A stretch of DNA of 64,000 bases from Rutidosis leptorrhynchoides. Taxonomy: Eukaryota > Streptophyta > Magnoliopsida > Asterales > Asteraceae. The notes beneath the pieces are model-generated. The model saw nothing but the letters and a program-made list of their open reading frames with translations, was not told the origin of the DNA and searched no databases. Where the stretch lies: NCBI RefSeq assembly GCF_046630445.1, contig NC_092335.1:314884501-314948500 (forward strand). Direction: 5' to 3'. The translations under genes were made by a program, and so were the position numbers. Of the stretch, positions 40,276 to 52,436 are shown in pieces. Each line of letters opens with the position of its first letter. The stretch's first letter is position 1.

Positions 40276-40769
40276 AGGGTCGTTGACCATGAGCTTCTTT
40301 TCCTTTTTCATCCACCATACTTTCTTTATATAAGACTTACCGGGTGTTATAAACCGGGCTATTAGCACATTATGTTTATTGTTTGGTTTACTACTTTGGA
40401 ATTTGGTTTATCACTCTTGGATTTTATTTATATTAATGGTGGTTTATGCTATTAGTAACTATTATCTTTTAATGCATGCGGTAATATTCTATATTTAGTA
40501 ACTTTGTATGATCATAATACTTGTGTTATGTTATACTACTACTATTGCCATTAATGTTACTACTTAGTGTTACTATCACTACTATCACTACATAACACTA
40601 GTACCACTACTACTACCACTAGTGTTACTACTATCACTACTTACACTACTTCTCACTACTAGCGAATCTTTTCGTACTATTATTTACTAGTCTTCAACAC
40701 TCGTTGCTAGTATATTTTCATATATAGCGTTGTTTTGACACTGACATGGTGTGTTTTTCTGTGTTGAAG

Positions 40770-43452
40770 ATGCCTCCGAAGGAATCAACCGCCGCTCAAA
40801 TCAGGAGAATGGTCGCCGAAGGAATCGCGGCTGAAAGAGCTGAACTACTGAGAGAATTCAACAACGCTCGAAACAGTAATGATCGTGGTGGCTCGAGAAA
40901 CACCAATGGAAATGGCACACAAGGCCGTAATGGATGTTCTTACAAAACGTTCACTAGTTGCAACCCGCATTCTTTCAACGGAACTGAGGGGCCAGTTGCT
41001 CTCACTAGGTGGTTTGAGAAGCTCGAGTCGGTTTTCCGTATTAGTGGGTGTAATGATAACGATAGGGTAGGCTTTACAACGGGCACACTGGAAGAGAGTG
41101 CGCTCACCTGGTGGAACAACTATGCTCAATCCCTGGGCCATGATTAGGCTTATACCCTACCTTGGGACACTCTGAAGCAAAGAATGATCGAGGAGTATTG
41201 TTCGAGGAACGAGGTTAAGAAAATGGAACGCGAGTACCGAGAGCTGAAGTTAGTAGGCAACGATCTCACCGCCTATAACAAGAGGTTCTTTGAGCTGGCG
41301 TTAATGTGTCCTAAAATGGTAACTCCGGAAAGGCGTAAGGTGGAACTGTACATTGAAGGTCTGAGTGAGAACATTCAAGGCGGGGTAACTACTTCAAAAC
41401 CCGCAAATGTGCATGAAGCTATTGACATGGCTAGTTTGCTGTTGGATCAGATTGCCCAGAGAGGGAAGGGCACAACAGTGAATGAGAATAAGTCAAACGA
41501 TGGTAAGAGGAAGTGGAACGGTGGTCAGGACAAGAATTTTAATCAACAGCCGTTCAAAAAGCAAGATTCTTACCGTAATGACACTGGAACCACAGGAACT
41601 AACTCCGGGTATAAGGGCAAAAAGCCACAATGTCAGAAGTGTGGCAAGCATCATACTGGAAATTGTTCTGTTCTAAATTGTGACCGTTGTAAGAAGTTTG
41701 GTCATTTGTCAAAAGATTGCAAGGTTAATCTCAACAGCAACACCAACAACAACAGCACTGCAAGCAATGCGAACAATGCTAATGGTGGTAAGAACTGTTA
41801 TCGTTGTGGACAGCTAGGTCATTTCAAGAACGACTGTCCTAAGAACAACAATGGGAATGCTCAAGGAAGGGCGTTCAACATCAATTTTGCGGCAGCTCGT
41901 GATGATCCAAAGCTAGTCACGGGTATGTTTTCACTTGATGATCAACCTGTTTATGTTTTGTTTGATACTGGTGCTGATAGAAGTTTTATATCTAAGGATA
42001 TTTGTCACAATGTTAAGAAACCTGTTTCTTCCTTAGATAACGTGTATTCCATAGAACTAGGGAATGGTAACTTGATGAGAGCTGATAAGATTTATCGTGA
42101 TTGTACTTTGACGTTAGAAAGAAAGCCCTTTAGCATTAATGTGATACCTATTAAACTGGGAAGTTTTGACCTTGTGATTGGAATGGACTGGTTAGCTGAT
42201 AACAAAGCCGAGGTGGTTTGTGACCTAAAGGCTATTCTTATTCCTATTGCTGACGGTGAACCTATGATGATTTATGGTGAAAAGAATGGCTCACAATTAC
42301 ATCTCATTAACTGCTTGAAAGTCTAGAAGTATGTGAGAAAGGGATGTATCGCGTTCTTAGCTCATGTAAGCCAAATTGTACCAGAAGAAAGGAGACCCGA
42401 AGATGTTCCTATAGTTAAGGAATTTCTTGAAGTTTTTCCAGAGGAATTATCTGGTCTCCCACCGCATCGAGAAATTGAGTTTCAAATAGACTTAGTGCCA
42501 GGAGCGGCACCGGTGGCTCGCGCACCGTACAGACTTGCACCCCCAGAACTTCAAGAGTTGTCTAGTCAATTGCAAAAGTTGTTAGACAAGGGATTTATTC
42601 GACCGAGTTCTTCGCCTTGGGGAGCTCGGTCCTATTTGTTAAGAAGAAGGATGGGTCAATGAGGTTGTGTATCGACTACAGAGAATTGAACAAGCTGACA
42701 ATCAAGAATCGGTATCCGCTATCGAGGATTGATGACTTATTTGATCAGCTGCAGGGATCTAGTTGTTATTCGAAGATTGATTTGAGATCCGGGTATCACC
42801 AATTGAGAGTCAAAGAAGCTGACGTCCCGAAGACAGCGTTTAGAACACGTTATGGGCATTATGAGTTTACAGTGATGTCGTTTGGTTTGACGAACGCACC
42901 AGCAGTGTTCATGGACCTCATGAACCATGTGTGTAAGCCATACCAAGATAAATTCGTCATTGTGTTCATTGATGATATATTGGTGTACTCCAAGAACAGA
43001 GAAGAGCACGAGCAGCATCTACGTTCGATACTGACTATGCTTAGAGATGAGCAGTTGTATGCAAAGTTCTCTAAGTGTAACTTTTGGTTACCAAAAGTAC
43101 AATTTCTTGGCCATGTTGTAGGGGCCAATGGGATACAGGTCGATATAGCAAAGATTGAGTCGGTTAAGAATTGGGAAACTCCAAAGACGCCAACGCAGAT
43201 TAGGCAATTTTTGGGTCTAGCTGGTTACTACCGGAGATTCGTTAAAGGATTCTCTAAGATCGCCCGACCGTTAACCGCGTTGACTCATAAGAGAAAGAAG
43301 TTTGAGTGGTCAGAACCGCAAGAGACTACATTTTAGTTGTTGAAAGAGAAGTTAACAACTGCACCAGTATTGTCTCTACCCGAGGGAAGTGAAGATTTTG
43401 TGGTTTATTGTGATGCCTCACGTCAAGGAATCAGTTGCATGCTTATGCAACG
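40770..43452 (+). pseudogene. F gag-protease-RT, truncated in RNase H
   Basis: From ATG 40770 one frame runs through gag (FNGTEGPVALTRWFEKLESVF, LTWWNNYAQS), a TAG at 41145-41147, the gag end, three zinc knuckles (CQKCGKHHTGNC, CDRCKKFGHLSKDC and CYRCGQLGHFKNDC) and protease (VLFDTGADRSFIS). A TAG at 42324-42326 follows, then the RT start. A one-base deletion near 42627 moves the frame. RT continues with [18 protein letters not shown] and FIDD. A TAG at 43334-43336 precedes the RNase H start (VYCDASRQGISCMLMQR), where the element ends. Integrase is gone. Confidence 0.9.
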
Positions 43453-44030
43453 ATTGTCGAACATTTGAAAAACATTCCAGGCATGCCTTAGTATATAAAA
43501 GGCTTTCCTTTGAAAGATGGGGTATATCACATTGGGGAGACTTTAAGTTACGCCAAGTTTTCTTTAAGGCATTTAGTGCGGGAAACCCAGATGCAATTTT
43601 ATGCTACGGGTTACCAACCTATTTTGACTCAACATATCCCAACATAGGACTCTGATCTTTAGAAAGAGCTTCTAACATGCAATATAAAGAAGCATGTTAT
43701 GCTTACGGGTTAATAATGTTCTCTTCTCACCAAATTGAGAAAAAGAACATTGGGTTGCAACTTTTAAATAAAACATTCCCACAAGTGACGGACTCGGTAG
43801 TTGAGGTGAGAAACAAGGTTTTTAGATTGTTACGTGGCTGTTGGGCATTACGTAACCCTCGTCCTTTTAACGACATTACAACTTGCTGCCTGGTCAACGG
43901 TCACAACGGTTATTTTCCACAAGACCAAGGATGGGAAATAGTCTTAGTAAAACCAGAATGCATGACTTGTTTCTGGACTTATGAATTACGTGTTTTTATT
44001 GCCTTTGCTGAACGACTTGAGTATTAATTA
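43453..44030 (+). pseudogene. F-box protein-like fragment (At1g67623/At2g35280 type), one stop
   Basis: One frame, 43452 to 44030, with a single TGA at 43653-43655. It reads LVYKRLSFERWG, FFKAFSAGNPDAILCYG, a Sel1-like helix-turn segment (KEACYAYGLIMFSS) and a Cys-rich end (CMTCFWTYELRVF). This order (end of the F-box region, a helical block with GNP-A-YG, a long 'YGxI' helix, a Cys-containing tail) is that of the plant F-box proteins related to At1g67623 and At2g35280. The recognition is from memory of the family and is moderate. The N-terminal F-box itself is missing: homology starts right at the junction with element F. It occupies the place of a leader ORF before C gag, so it may be host sequence captured by C, or a genomic remnant trapped at a deletion junction. 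Confidence 0.5.
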
Positions 44031-44036
44031 GAATTA

Positions 44037-44367
44037 CCTTTATAGCTGCCGTTTAGCAAAGTTAATATGTGCTATATTTCATCCTATATATATAATAAGT
44101 GGTATTGTATGTTTGTAAAATATTGTATAAAAGTTCGAACGCGAAATATTATTGTAATAAGTTTTTCATATAGAATCGTAGTAGTTGAATTGTATAATAG
44201 CTACTAAGTATGAACTTAACGGGTAGGTACTACCCGAATTGAAACTATAAAATGCTAATATGAAGAAAAAGCTTTTATAAATAAGTTCATATTATGCTAC
44301 GAAATACTATTGAATACTCTTAAATTCTATATGATTAACTCAATTCTTTTGGCTATTTTTGAAGGAA
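44037..44367 (+). other. C leader remnant
   Basis: 330 bp, A/T-rich, non-coding. It includes GGGTAGGTACTACCC (44221-44235). The first ten of these bases also occur directly before the 3' LTR (48935-48944). No primer site is found. Confidence 0.55.
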
Positions 44368-47300
44368 ATGGCACCGACGACTCGTCATAACTTGAACATG
44401 AGTGAGGAAGACTTTCATGTTTTCCTTGCTGCGAATATAGCTGCAGTTCAGGCCGCAATGCAAAATAACAACAATAACTCTGGTTCTAGAAGTGGAACAA
44501 ATTCCACAAGAAATCGTGTAGGATGTTCCTACAAAGAATTCACTGCCTGCAAACCTTTGAAATTTGATGGAACCGAGGGTCCAATCAGATTGAAATGGTG
44601 GACCGAGAAGGTTGAATCGGTATTTTCCATAAGTAAATGTACTGAAGAAGACAAAGTAAAGTATGCTACGCATACCTTTACAGGTACGGCATTAACATGG
44701 TGGAATACCTATCTCGAGCAGGTAGGATAAGATGCTGCTTACGCACTACCTTGGTCAGCATTCAAGTAATTGATGAACGAGCAGTATCGTCCCAGAAACG
44801 AGGTCAATAAGCTCAAGGTAGAGCTTAGAGGATTATGAACGCAAGGTTTTAATATCACCACCTACGAACGACGATTCACAGAGTTGTGCCTATTGTGTCC
44901 CAGAACGTTCGAAGACGAAGAAGAGAAGATCGACGCATTTGTTAAAGGGTTACCGGAAAGGATTCAAGAAGATGTGAGTTCACACGAGCCCACCTCTATA
45001 CAAAAGGCAAGTCGAATGGCTCATAAATTAGTGAACCATATCGAGGGAAGGATTAAAGAGCAGGCAGCCGAAGAGGCTAACATGAAACAAGTCAAGAGAA
45101 AGTGGGAAGAAACCAATGACAAGAGTCACCAATACAACAACAACAACAATCACAACCACAATCGAAATAACTATCCCAACAACCGCAACATCAATCGCAA
45201 CAACAACTTCAACAAACGTCCCAACAACAACTACAATAACCGTCCCAACAACAATAACAACAACAACAATAACAATCCCAACAACAATCTCAATAACAAC
45301 AATGGCACCAAAAACTAAAAACAGCCATGCCAAAGGTGTGAAGAGCATCACCCGGGGTTCTGCACGACATTTTTCAATAGGTGTAAAAGAAATGGTCATA
45401 GCGCGAAGAAGTGCGAGATCTACGGACCAATGCATAACAGATCTAAAAGAACAAATAATGTCGGAACAAATAACACCGCCATAGTTTGTTTTGGATGTGG
45501 AAAACCGGGCCACTTTAGTAGAAATTTCCCGAATCAGGGGAATACTAATGGGCAGGGCCGCAGAAGAGTTTTCAATATTAGTACGGCAGAAGCACAGGAA
45601 GACCCGAAGCTTGTTACGGGTACATTTCTTATTGACAATAAATCTAAATCTGCTTATGTTTTATTTGATTCGGGTACGGATAGAAGCTATATGAGTAGAG
45701 ATTTTTGTGCTAAACTAAGTTGCCCACCGACGCCCTTGGATAATAAATTTTTACTCGAATTAGCAAACGGTAAATTAATTACAGCAGATAACATATGTCG
45801 GAATCGAGAAATTAAACTGGTTAGCGAAACATTTAAGATTGACTTGATACCAGTAGAGTTAGGTAGTTTTGATGTGATAATCGGTATGGACTGGTTGAAA
45901 GAAGTGAAAGCAGAGATCGTTTGTTACAAAAATGCAAATCGTATTATACGAGAAAAAGGAAAACCCTTAATGGTGTACGGAGAAAAGAGCAACGCGAAGT
46001 TAAATCTTATTAGTAACCTGAAGGCACAAAAACTAATAAGAAAAGGTTGCTATGCTGTGCTAGCACACGTCGATAAAGTCAATTCCGAAGAAAAGAACAT
46101 CAATGATGTTCCCGTCGCAAAAGAATTTCCTGATGTATTTCCGAAAGAATTATCGGGACTACCTCCACACCGATCCATTGAATTTCAAATAGACCTTGTA
46201 CCGGGAGCTGCACCAATAGCTCGTGCTCTATACAGACTCGCACCCAGCGAAATGAAGGAAATTCAGAGCTAATTACAAGAACTTTTAGAGCGTGGTTTCA
46301 TTCGACCAAGCACATCACCGTGGGGAGCTCCTGTTTTGTTTGTCAAGAAGAAGGATGGTACATTTAGGTTGTGTATCGACTACCGAGAGTTGAACAAACT
46401 TACCATCAAGAACCACTACCCACTACCGAGAATCGACGACTTATTTGATCAACTACAAGGCTCGTCGGTTTATTCGAAGATTGATTTACGTTCTGAGTAT
46501 CATCAAATGCGGGTGAAGGAGGATGATATTCCAAAGAATGCTTTTAGGACGCGTTGCGATCATTACGAGTTTATGGTTATGCCGTTTGGGTTGACTAACG
46601 CACTAGCTATGTTCATGGACCTCATGAACCGAGTGTGTGGACCATACCTTGACAAGTTTGTCATTGTTTTCATCGATGACATACTTATTTACTCAAAGAA
46701 TGACCAAGAGCACGAAGAAAATTTGAGAAAAGTGCTAGAGTTGTTAAGGAAAGAAAAACTGTACGCTAAGTTTTCAAAGTGTGTATTTTGGTTGGAAGAA
46801 GTTCAATTCCTCGGACACATAGTAAACAAAGAAGGTATTCAGGTGGATCCAGCAAAGATTGAAACCGTTGAAAAGTGGGAAACCCCAAAAACTCCGAAGC
46901 ATATACGCTAATTTTTAGGACTGGCTGGTTACTACATAAGGTTCATCCAAGATTTTTCTAAAATAGCAAAACCTTTGACTGCATTAACGCATAAAGGGAA
47001 GAAATTTGAATTGAAAGATGAGCAGGAGAAAGCGTTTCAATTGTTGAAGAAAAAGTTAACTACGACACCGATATTGTCATTGCCTGAAGGGAATGATGAT
47101 TTTGTGATATATTGTGATGCCTCAAAGCAAGGCCTCGGCTGTGTATTAATGTAACGAATGAAGGTAATTGCTTATGCATCCAGACAATTGAAGATTCACG
47201 AGCAAAATTATACGACTCACGATTTGGAATTGGGCGCTGGTTTTTTTGTATTAAAGACTTGGAGGCACTACTTATATGGGGTCAAACGTATTATATATAC

Positions 47301-48908
47301 CGACCACAAAAGTCTCCAACATATATTTAATCAGAAACAACTGAACATGTGACAACGTAGGTGGATTGAACTGTTGAATGATTACGACTTTGAGATTCGT
47401 TACCACCCGGGGAAGGCAAATGTGGTAGCCAACGCCTTGAGTAGAAAGGATAGAGAACCTATACGAGTAAAAGCTATAAACATAATTATTCATACTAACC
47501 TTACTACTCAAATAAAGGAGGCGCAACAGGGAGTTTTAAAAGAGGAAAGTTTGAAGAATGAAATTCCCAAAGGATCGGAGAAACATCTTAATATTCGGGA
47601 AGATGGAACCCGGTATAGGGCTGAAAGAATTTGGGTACCAAAGTTTGAAGATGTGAGAGAAATGGTACTTAAGGAAGCACATAAAACCAGATACTCAATA
47701 CATCCCGGAGCGGGAAAGATGTACAAAGATCTCAAGAAGCACTTTTGGTGGCCGGGTATGAAAGCCGATATTGCTAGATATGTGGGAGAATGCTTGACGT
47801 GTTCTAAGGTTAAAGCTGAACATCAGAAACCAACATGTCTACTTCAACAACCTGAAATCCCGGAATGAAAATGGGAAAATATTATCATGGATTTTATTAC
47901 TAAATTGCCAAGGACTGTAAGTGGTTATGATACTATTTGGGTAATAGTCGACCGTCTCACCAAATTAGCACACTTTCTGCCAATGAGAGAAGATGATAAA
48001 ATGGAGAAGTTGGCGTGATTATATTTGAAGGAAGTTGTCTCCAGACATGGAATACCAATCTCTATTATCTCTGATAGGGATGGCAGATTTGTTTCAAGGT
48101 TTTGGCAGACATTACAGCAAGCATTGGGAACTCGTCTAGACATGAGTACTGCCTATCATCCACAAACTGATTGGCAGAGTGAAAGGATGATACAGACGCT
48201 TGAAGACATGCTACGAGCATGTGTTATTGATTTTGGAAACAGTTGGGATCGACATCTACCGTTAGCAGAATTTTCCTACAACAACAGTTACCATTCAAGT
48301 ATTGAGATGGCGCCGTTTGAAGCACTTTATGGTAGAAAGTGCAGGTTCGGAGATAATCCAAGAAACTACATAGAAAATCATCCAAATTCAACAACAGTTG
48401 AAAACCGCTCAGAGTCGACAAAAGAGCTACACGGACCTTAAAAGGAAAGATATAGAATTTGAAATTGGAGATATGGTCATGCTTAAGGTATCACCTTGGA
48501 AAGGCATTGTTCGATTTGGTAAATGATGGAAATTAAATCTAAGGTACTTTGGACCATTCAAGATTATTGATCGTGTCGGACCAGTAGCTTACCGATTGAG
48601 TTACCTCAACAACTTGCGGCTGTACATAACACCTTCCACATCTCGAATTTGAAGAAATGTTTTGCTAAAAAAGATCTCACTATTCTGTTAGATGAAATCC
48701 AAATCAACGAAAAACTTCAATTCATCGAAGAACCCGTCGAAATAATGGATCGTGAGGTTAAAAGACTTAAGCAAAACAAGATACCAATTGTTAAGGTTCG
48801 ATGGAATGCTCGTAGGGGACCCTAGTTCACCTGGGAGCATGAAGATTAGATGAAGAAGAAATACCCGCACCTATTTCCAGAAGATTCGTCAACACCTTCA
48901 ACAGCTTA
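44368..48908 (+). pseudogene. C gag-pol, many in-frame stops
   Basis: One frame from ATG 44368 with stops at 44728, 44767, 44836, 45316, 46270, 46909, 47152, 47350, 47866 and 48016. The order is gag (FDGTEGPIRLKWWTEKVESVF); an Asn-rich low-complexity linker at about 45130-45315; zinc knuckles (CFGCGKPGHFSRNF has Phe in place of the last Cys); protease (LFDSGTDRSYMS); RT ([19 protein letters not shown], with SEYHQ where a Gly is usual); RNase H; and integrase ([31 protein letters not shown]). Beyond 48345 about 50 bases are missing and the frame shifts. The C-terminal GPF and chromodomain-like region (VKRLKQNKIPIVKVRWNAR) can still be read up to about 48908. It is the most decayed pol in the window. 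Confidence 0.92.
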
Positions 48909-48944
48909 AAATTTCAGGACGAAATTTATTTAACGGGTAGGTAC

Positions 48945-51900
48945 TGTAGTGACCCGAACTTTTCCATGTTTATATATTTATATATTTATATATTAAATGA
49001 AATTGATATTTACATGATTAAAAATTTCCAACATGTTAAGCAATCAAACTTGTTAAGACTTGATTAATTGAAATAGGTTTCATATAGACAATTTACCACC
49101 CAAAGTGACCGGCGATTCACGAACGTTACAAATTCGTAAAAACTACATGATGTTATATATATAGACATATATATGGTTAACATGAGATTATGATAAGTAA
49201 GTATCTCATTAAGTATATTAACAATGAGTGATATACATATAAATGAGTTTATTTAATTAAGAAACTCGAAACGATATATATAACGATTATCGTTATAACA
49301 ACGTCTTACTAAATACATATGAATTATATTAAGATATTATTACACTATGTTTAAACATGATAAATTATAAGTAAACATATCATTAAGTGTATTAACAATA
49401 AACTACATATGTAAAAATAAGGCTACTAACTTAAGGGTTTCGAAACGAGACATATATGTAACGATTATCGTTGTAACGACATTTAAATGTATATATATCA
49501 TATTAAGATATATTAATACATCAAATTATCATGATAATATAATAATTTAACATCTCATTAGATATAATAAACAATGGGTTAACAACATTTAACAAGATCG
49601 TTAACTTAAAGGTTTCAAAACAACACTTACATGTAATGACTAACGATGACTTAACGACTCAGTTAAAATGTATATACATGTAGTGTTTTAATATGTATTC
49701 ATACACTTTTGAAAGACTTCAAGACACTTATCAAAGTACTTCTACTTAAAAAAAATGCTTACAATTACATCCTCATTCATTTTCATCAACAATTCTACTC
49801 GTATACACTAGTATTTGTACTCGTACAATACACAGCTTCTAAATGTATTTACTATTGGTATATACACTTCAATGATCAGCTCTTAGCAGCCCATGTGAGT
49901 CACCTAACCATGTGGGAACCATCATTTAACATCTAGCATGAAATATCTCACAAAATAACAAACTAATGGAGCCTATATGGATGCTCAATATTCACGTGAA
50001 TGGAGGAGTACACAAACACTTTCATTTTCAATTTTTATTGAATCAGATTACTCTATCTCAAGTGTTATTACATTGTTCTAAGTGTTCTTCATCATCTTCA
50101 TCAAAATCTAGCTCAATCTAGTTCATAAATCCATACATAAACCAAGTTACAAAACAACTACTCAATAAAACACCAACAACACTTCCAAGTTTGCTAGCTT
50201 ACTTCCAATTTTGCAAATCCATTTTGAGTAATCATCCAACCTCAATAAATCTTTCTTATTTATAGTAAGATATCTTTCTAATACAAGGTAATACTCATAT
50301 TCAAAATTTGATTCAATTTCTATAACTATAACAATCTTATTTCGAATGGAAATCTTATTTGAACTTGTTTTCGTGTCATGATTCTGCTTCAAGAACTTTC
50401 AAGCTATCCAAGGATCCTTTGAAGCTAGATCTATTTTTCTTATTTTTAGTAGGTTTATCCACAAAACTTGAGGTAGTAATGATGTTCATAACATCATTCA
50501 AATCATATATATAAAACTATCTTATTCGAAGGTTTAAACTTGTAATCACTAGAACATAGTTTAGTTAATTCTAAACTTGTTCGCAAATAAAAGTTAATCC
50601 TTCTAACTTGACTTTTAAAATCAACTAAACACATGTTCTATATCTATGTTATATGCTAACTTAATGATTTAAAACCTGGAAACACGAAAAACATCGTAAA
50701 ACCGGACATACGCCGTTGTAGTAACACTGCGGGCTGTTTTGGGTTAGTTAATTGAAAACTATGATAAACTTTGATTTAAAAGTTGTTCTTCTGGGAAAAT
50801 TATTTTTCTTATGAACATGAAACTATGTCCAAAAATCATGGTTAAACTCAAAGTGGAAGTATGTTTTTCAAAATGGTCATCAAGACGTCGTTCTTTCGAC
50901 TGAAATGACTACCTCTTACAATATTGACTTGTAACCTGTATTTACGACTATAAAATTATACTTTTTCTGTTTAGTTTCATAAATTTCAGTTCATTATGAA
51001 ACCATAGCAACTTGAATCACTCAAAACGGATTTAAAACGAAGAAATTATGGGTAAAACAAGATTGGATAATTTTGCTTGTTGTAGCTACGTGAAATTTGT
51101 AACAAATCTATACAAATCATGACTTAACTAACTTATATTGTATTATACATGTATTCTAGTATATATTATGTAATCTTGGGATACCATAGACACGAATACA
51201 ATGTTTTGACATATCATATCGACCCATCTATATATATATTTCGGAACAACCATAGACACTCTATATGCAGTAATGATTGAGTTAGCTATACAGGGTTGAG
51301 GTTGATTCCAAAATAATATATATACTTTGAGTTGTGATCGAGTCTGAGACTTGTAGACCCTGGGTCGTGGATTGATTCGATATAATATATATTGCTTTAT
51401 TTCTATACATCTAACTGTTGACAACTAGTTGTAGATTACTAACGAGGACTGCTGACTTAACAAACTCAAATCATTAAAACGTAATAAAAAATGTTGTAAT
51501 TATATTTTGAACATACTTTGATTTATATGTACATATTTGTTATAGGTTCGTGAATCGACCAGTGGCCAAGTCTTACTTTCCGACGAAGTAAAAATCTGTG
51601 AAAGTGAGTTATAGTCCCAATTTTAAAAAATCTAATATTTTTGGGATGAGAATACATGCAATTTTATAAATGTTTTACAAAATAGACACAAGTACTTGAA
51701 ACTACTTTCTATGGTTGAATGATCGAAGCCGAATATGCCCCTTTTGCTTGATAACCTAAGAATTAGTAAACCAGTCTACTAATTGACGCGAATCCTAAAG
51801 ATAGATCTATTGGGCTCAACAAACCTCATCCGTTGTAGTAGATGCTTTAGTACTTCGAGTTTTTATATCATGTCCGATGGATGTCCCGGAATGATGGGGA

Positions 51901-52436
51901 TATTCTTATATGCATCTTGTTAATGTCGGTTACCAGGTGTTCACCATATGAATGATTTTTATCTCTATGTATGGGATGATGTTTACAAAAAATAGAAATA
52001 TGAAATCTTGTGGTCTATTATTACGATTGATAAATATATAGGTTAAACCTATAACTCACCAACATTTTTGTTGACGTTTTAAGCATGTTTATTCTCAGGT
52101 AATTGTTAAGAGCTTCCGCTGTTGCATACTAAATTAAGGACAAGATTTGGAGTCCATGCTTGTATAATATTGTTTGAAAACTGCATTCGAAGACATATAT
52201 TGTTGTGTAATATTATTGTAAACCATTATGTAATTGTCGTGTGAGAACACTATATTTTTTATTATCATTATTTGATAATCGTCGTAATATTTTAAACCTT
52301 TATCGATAAAATAAAGGTTATGGTTGTTTTAAAAATCGAATGCGGTCTTTGAAAAACGTCTCATATAGAGGTCAAAACCTCGCAACGAAATCAATTAATA
52401 TGGAATGTTTATAATCAATATGAACGGGACATTTCA
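48945..52436 (+). repeat. C 3' LTR
   Basis: 3492 bp, TGTAGTGACCC to GGGACATTTCA. It contains the conserved LTR block with the donor-like CTCAG/GTAATT at 52055-52129. The bases before it (TTAACGGGTAGGTAC) are not a typical purine tract. No conserved protein is seen in it. Confidence 0.93.

Larger units (their letters stand above)
36649..43452 (+). mobile_element. Element F: Tekay-type LTR retrotransposon, 3' half missing
   Basis: It starts TGTAACAACCCTG inside D gag. The five bases before it (36644-36648, ATATT) should be its target duplication, but the other side is lost. It has a 3.05 kb 5' LTR, an initiator-Met-like primer site, a leader ORF and gag-pol up to RNase H. It breaks off at 43452 just after the CMLMQR motif, where F-box-like sequence begins. 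No 3' LTR and no integrase are present. Confidence 0.87.
44037..52436 (+). mobile_element. Element C: Tekay-type LTR retrotransposon lacking its 5' LTR
   Basis: Gag-pol (44368-48908) is followed by a full 3' LTR (48945-52436). There is no 5' LTR or primer site to the left; the sequence goes into the F-box-like fragment, so the left limit is uncertain. On the right it is inserted in D's 3' LTR: D resumes at 52437 with ACTTT, which should be its target duplication. The solo LTR at 3030-6292 belongs to the same family. Confidence 0.87.

Noticed and set aside
45028-45513. 161-codon Val/Ile-rich ORF on the - strand
   Set aside because: It is the antisense of the Asn-rich gag linker of element C.
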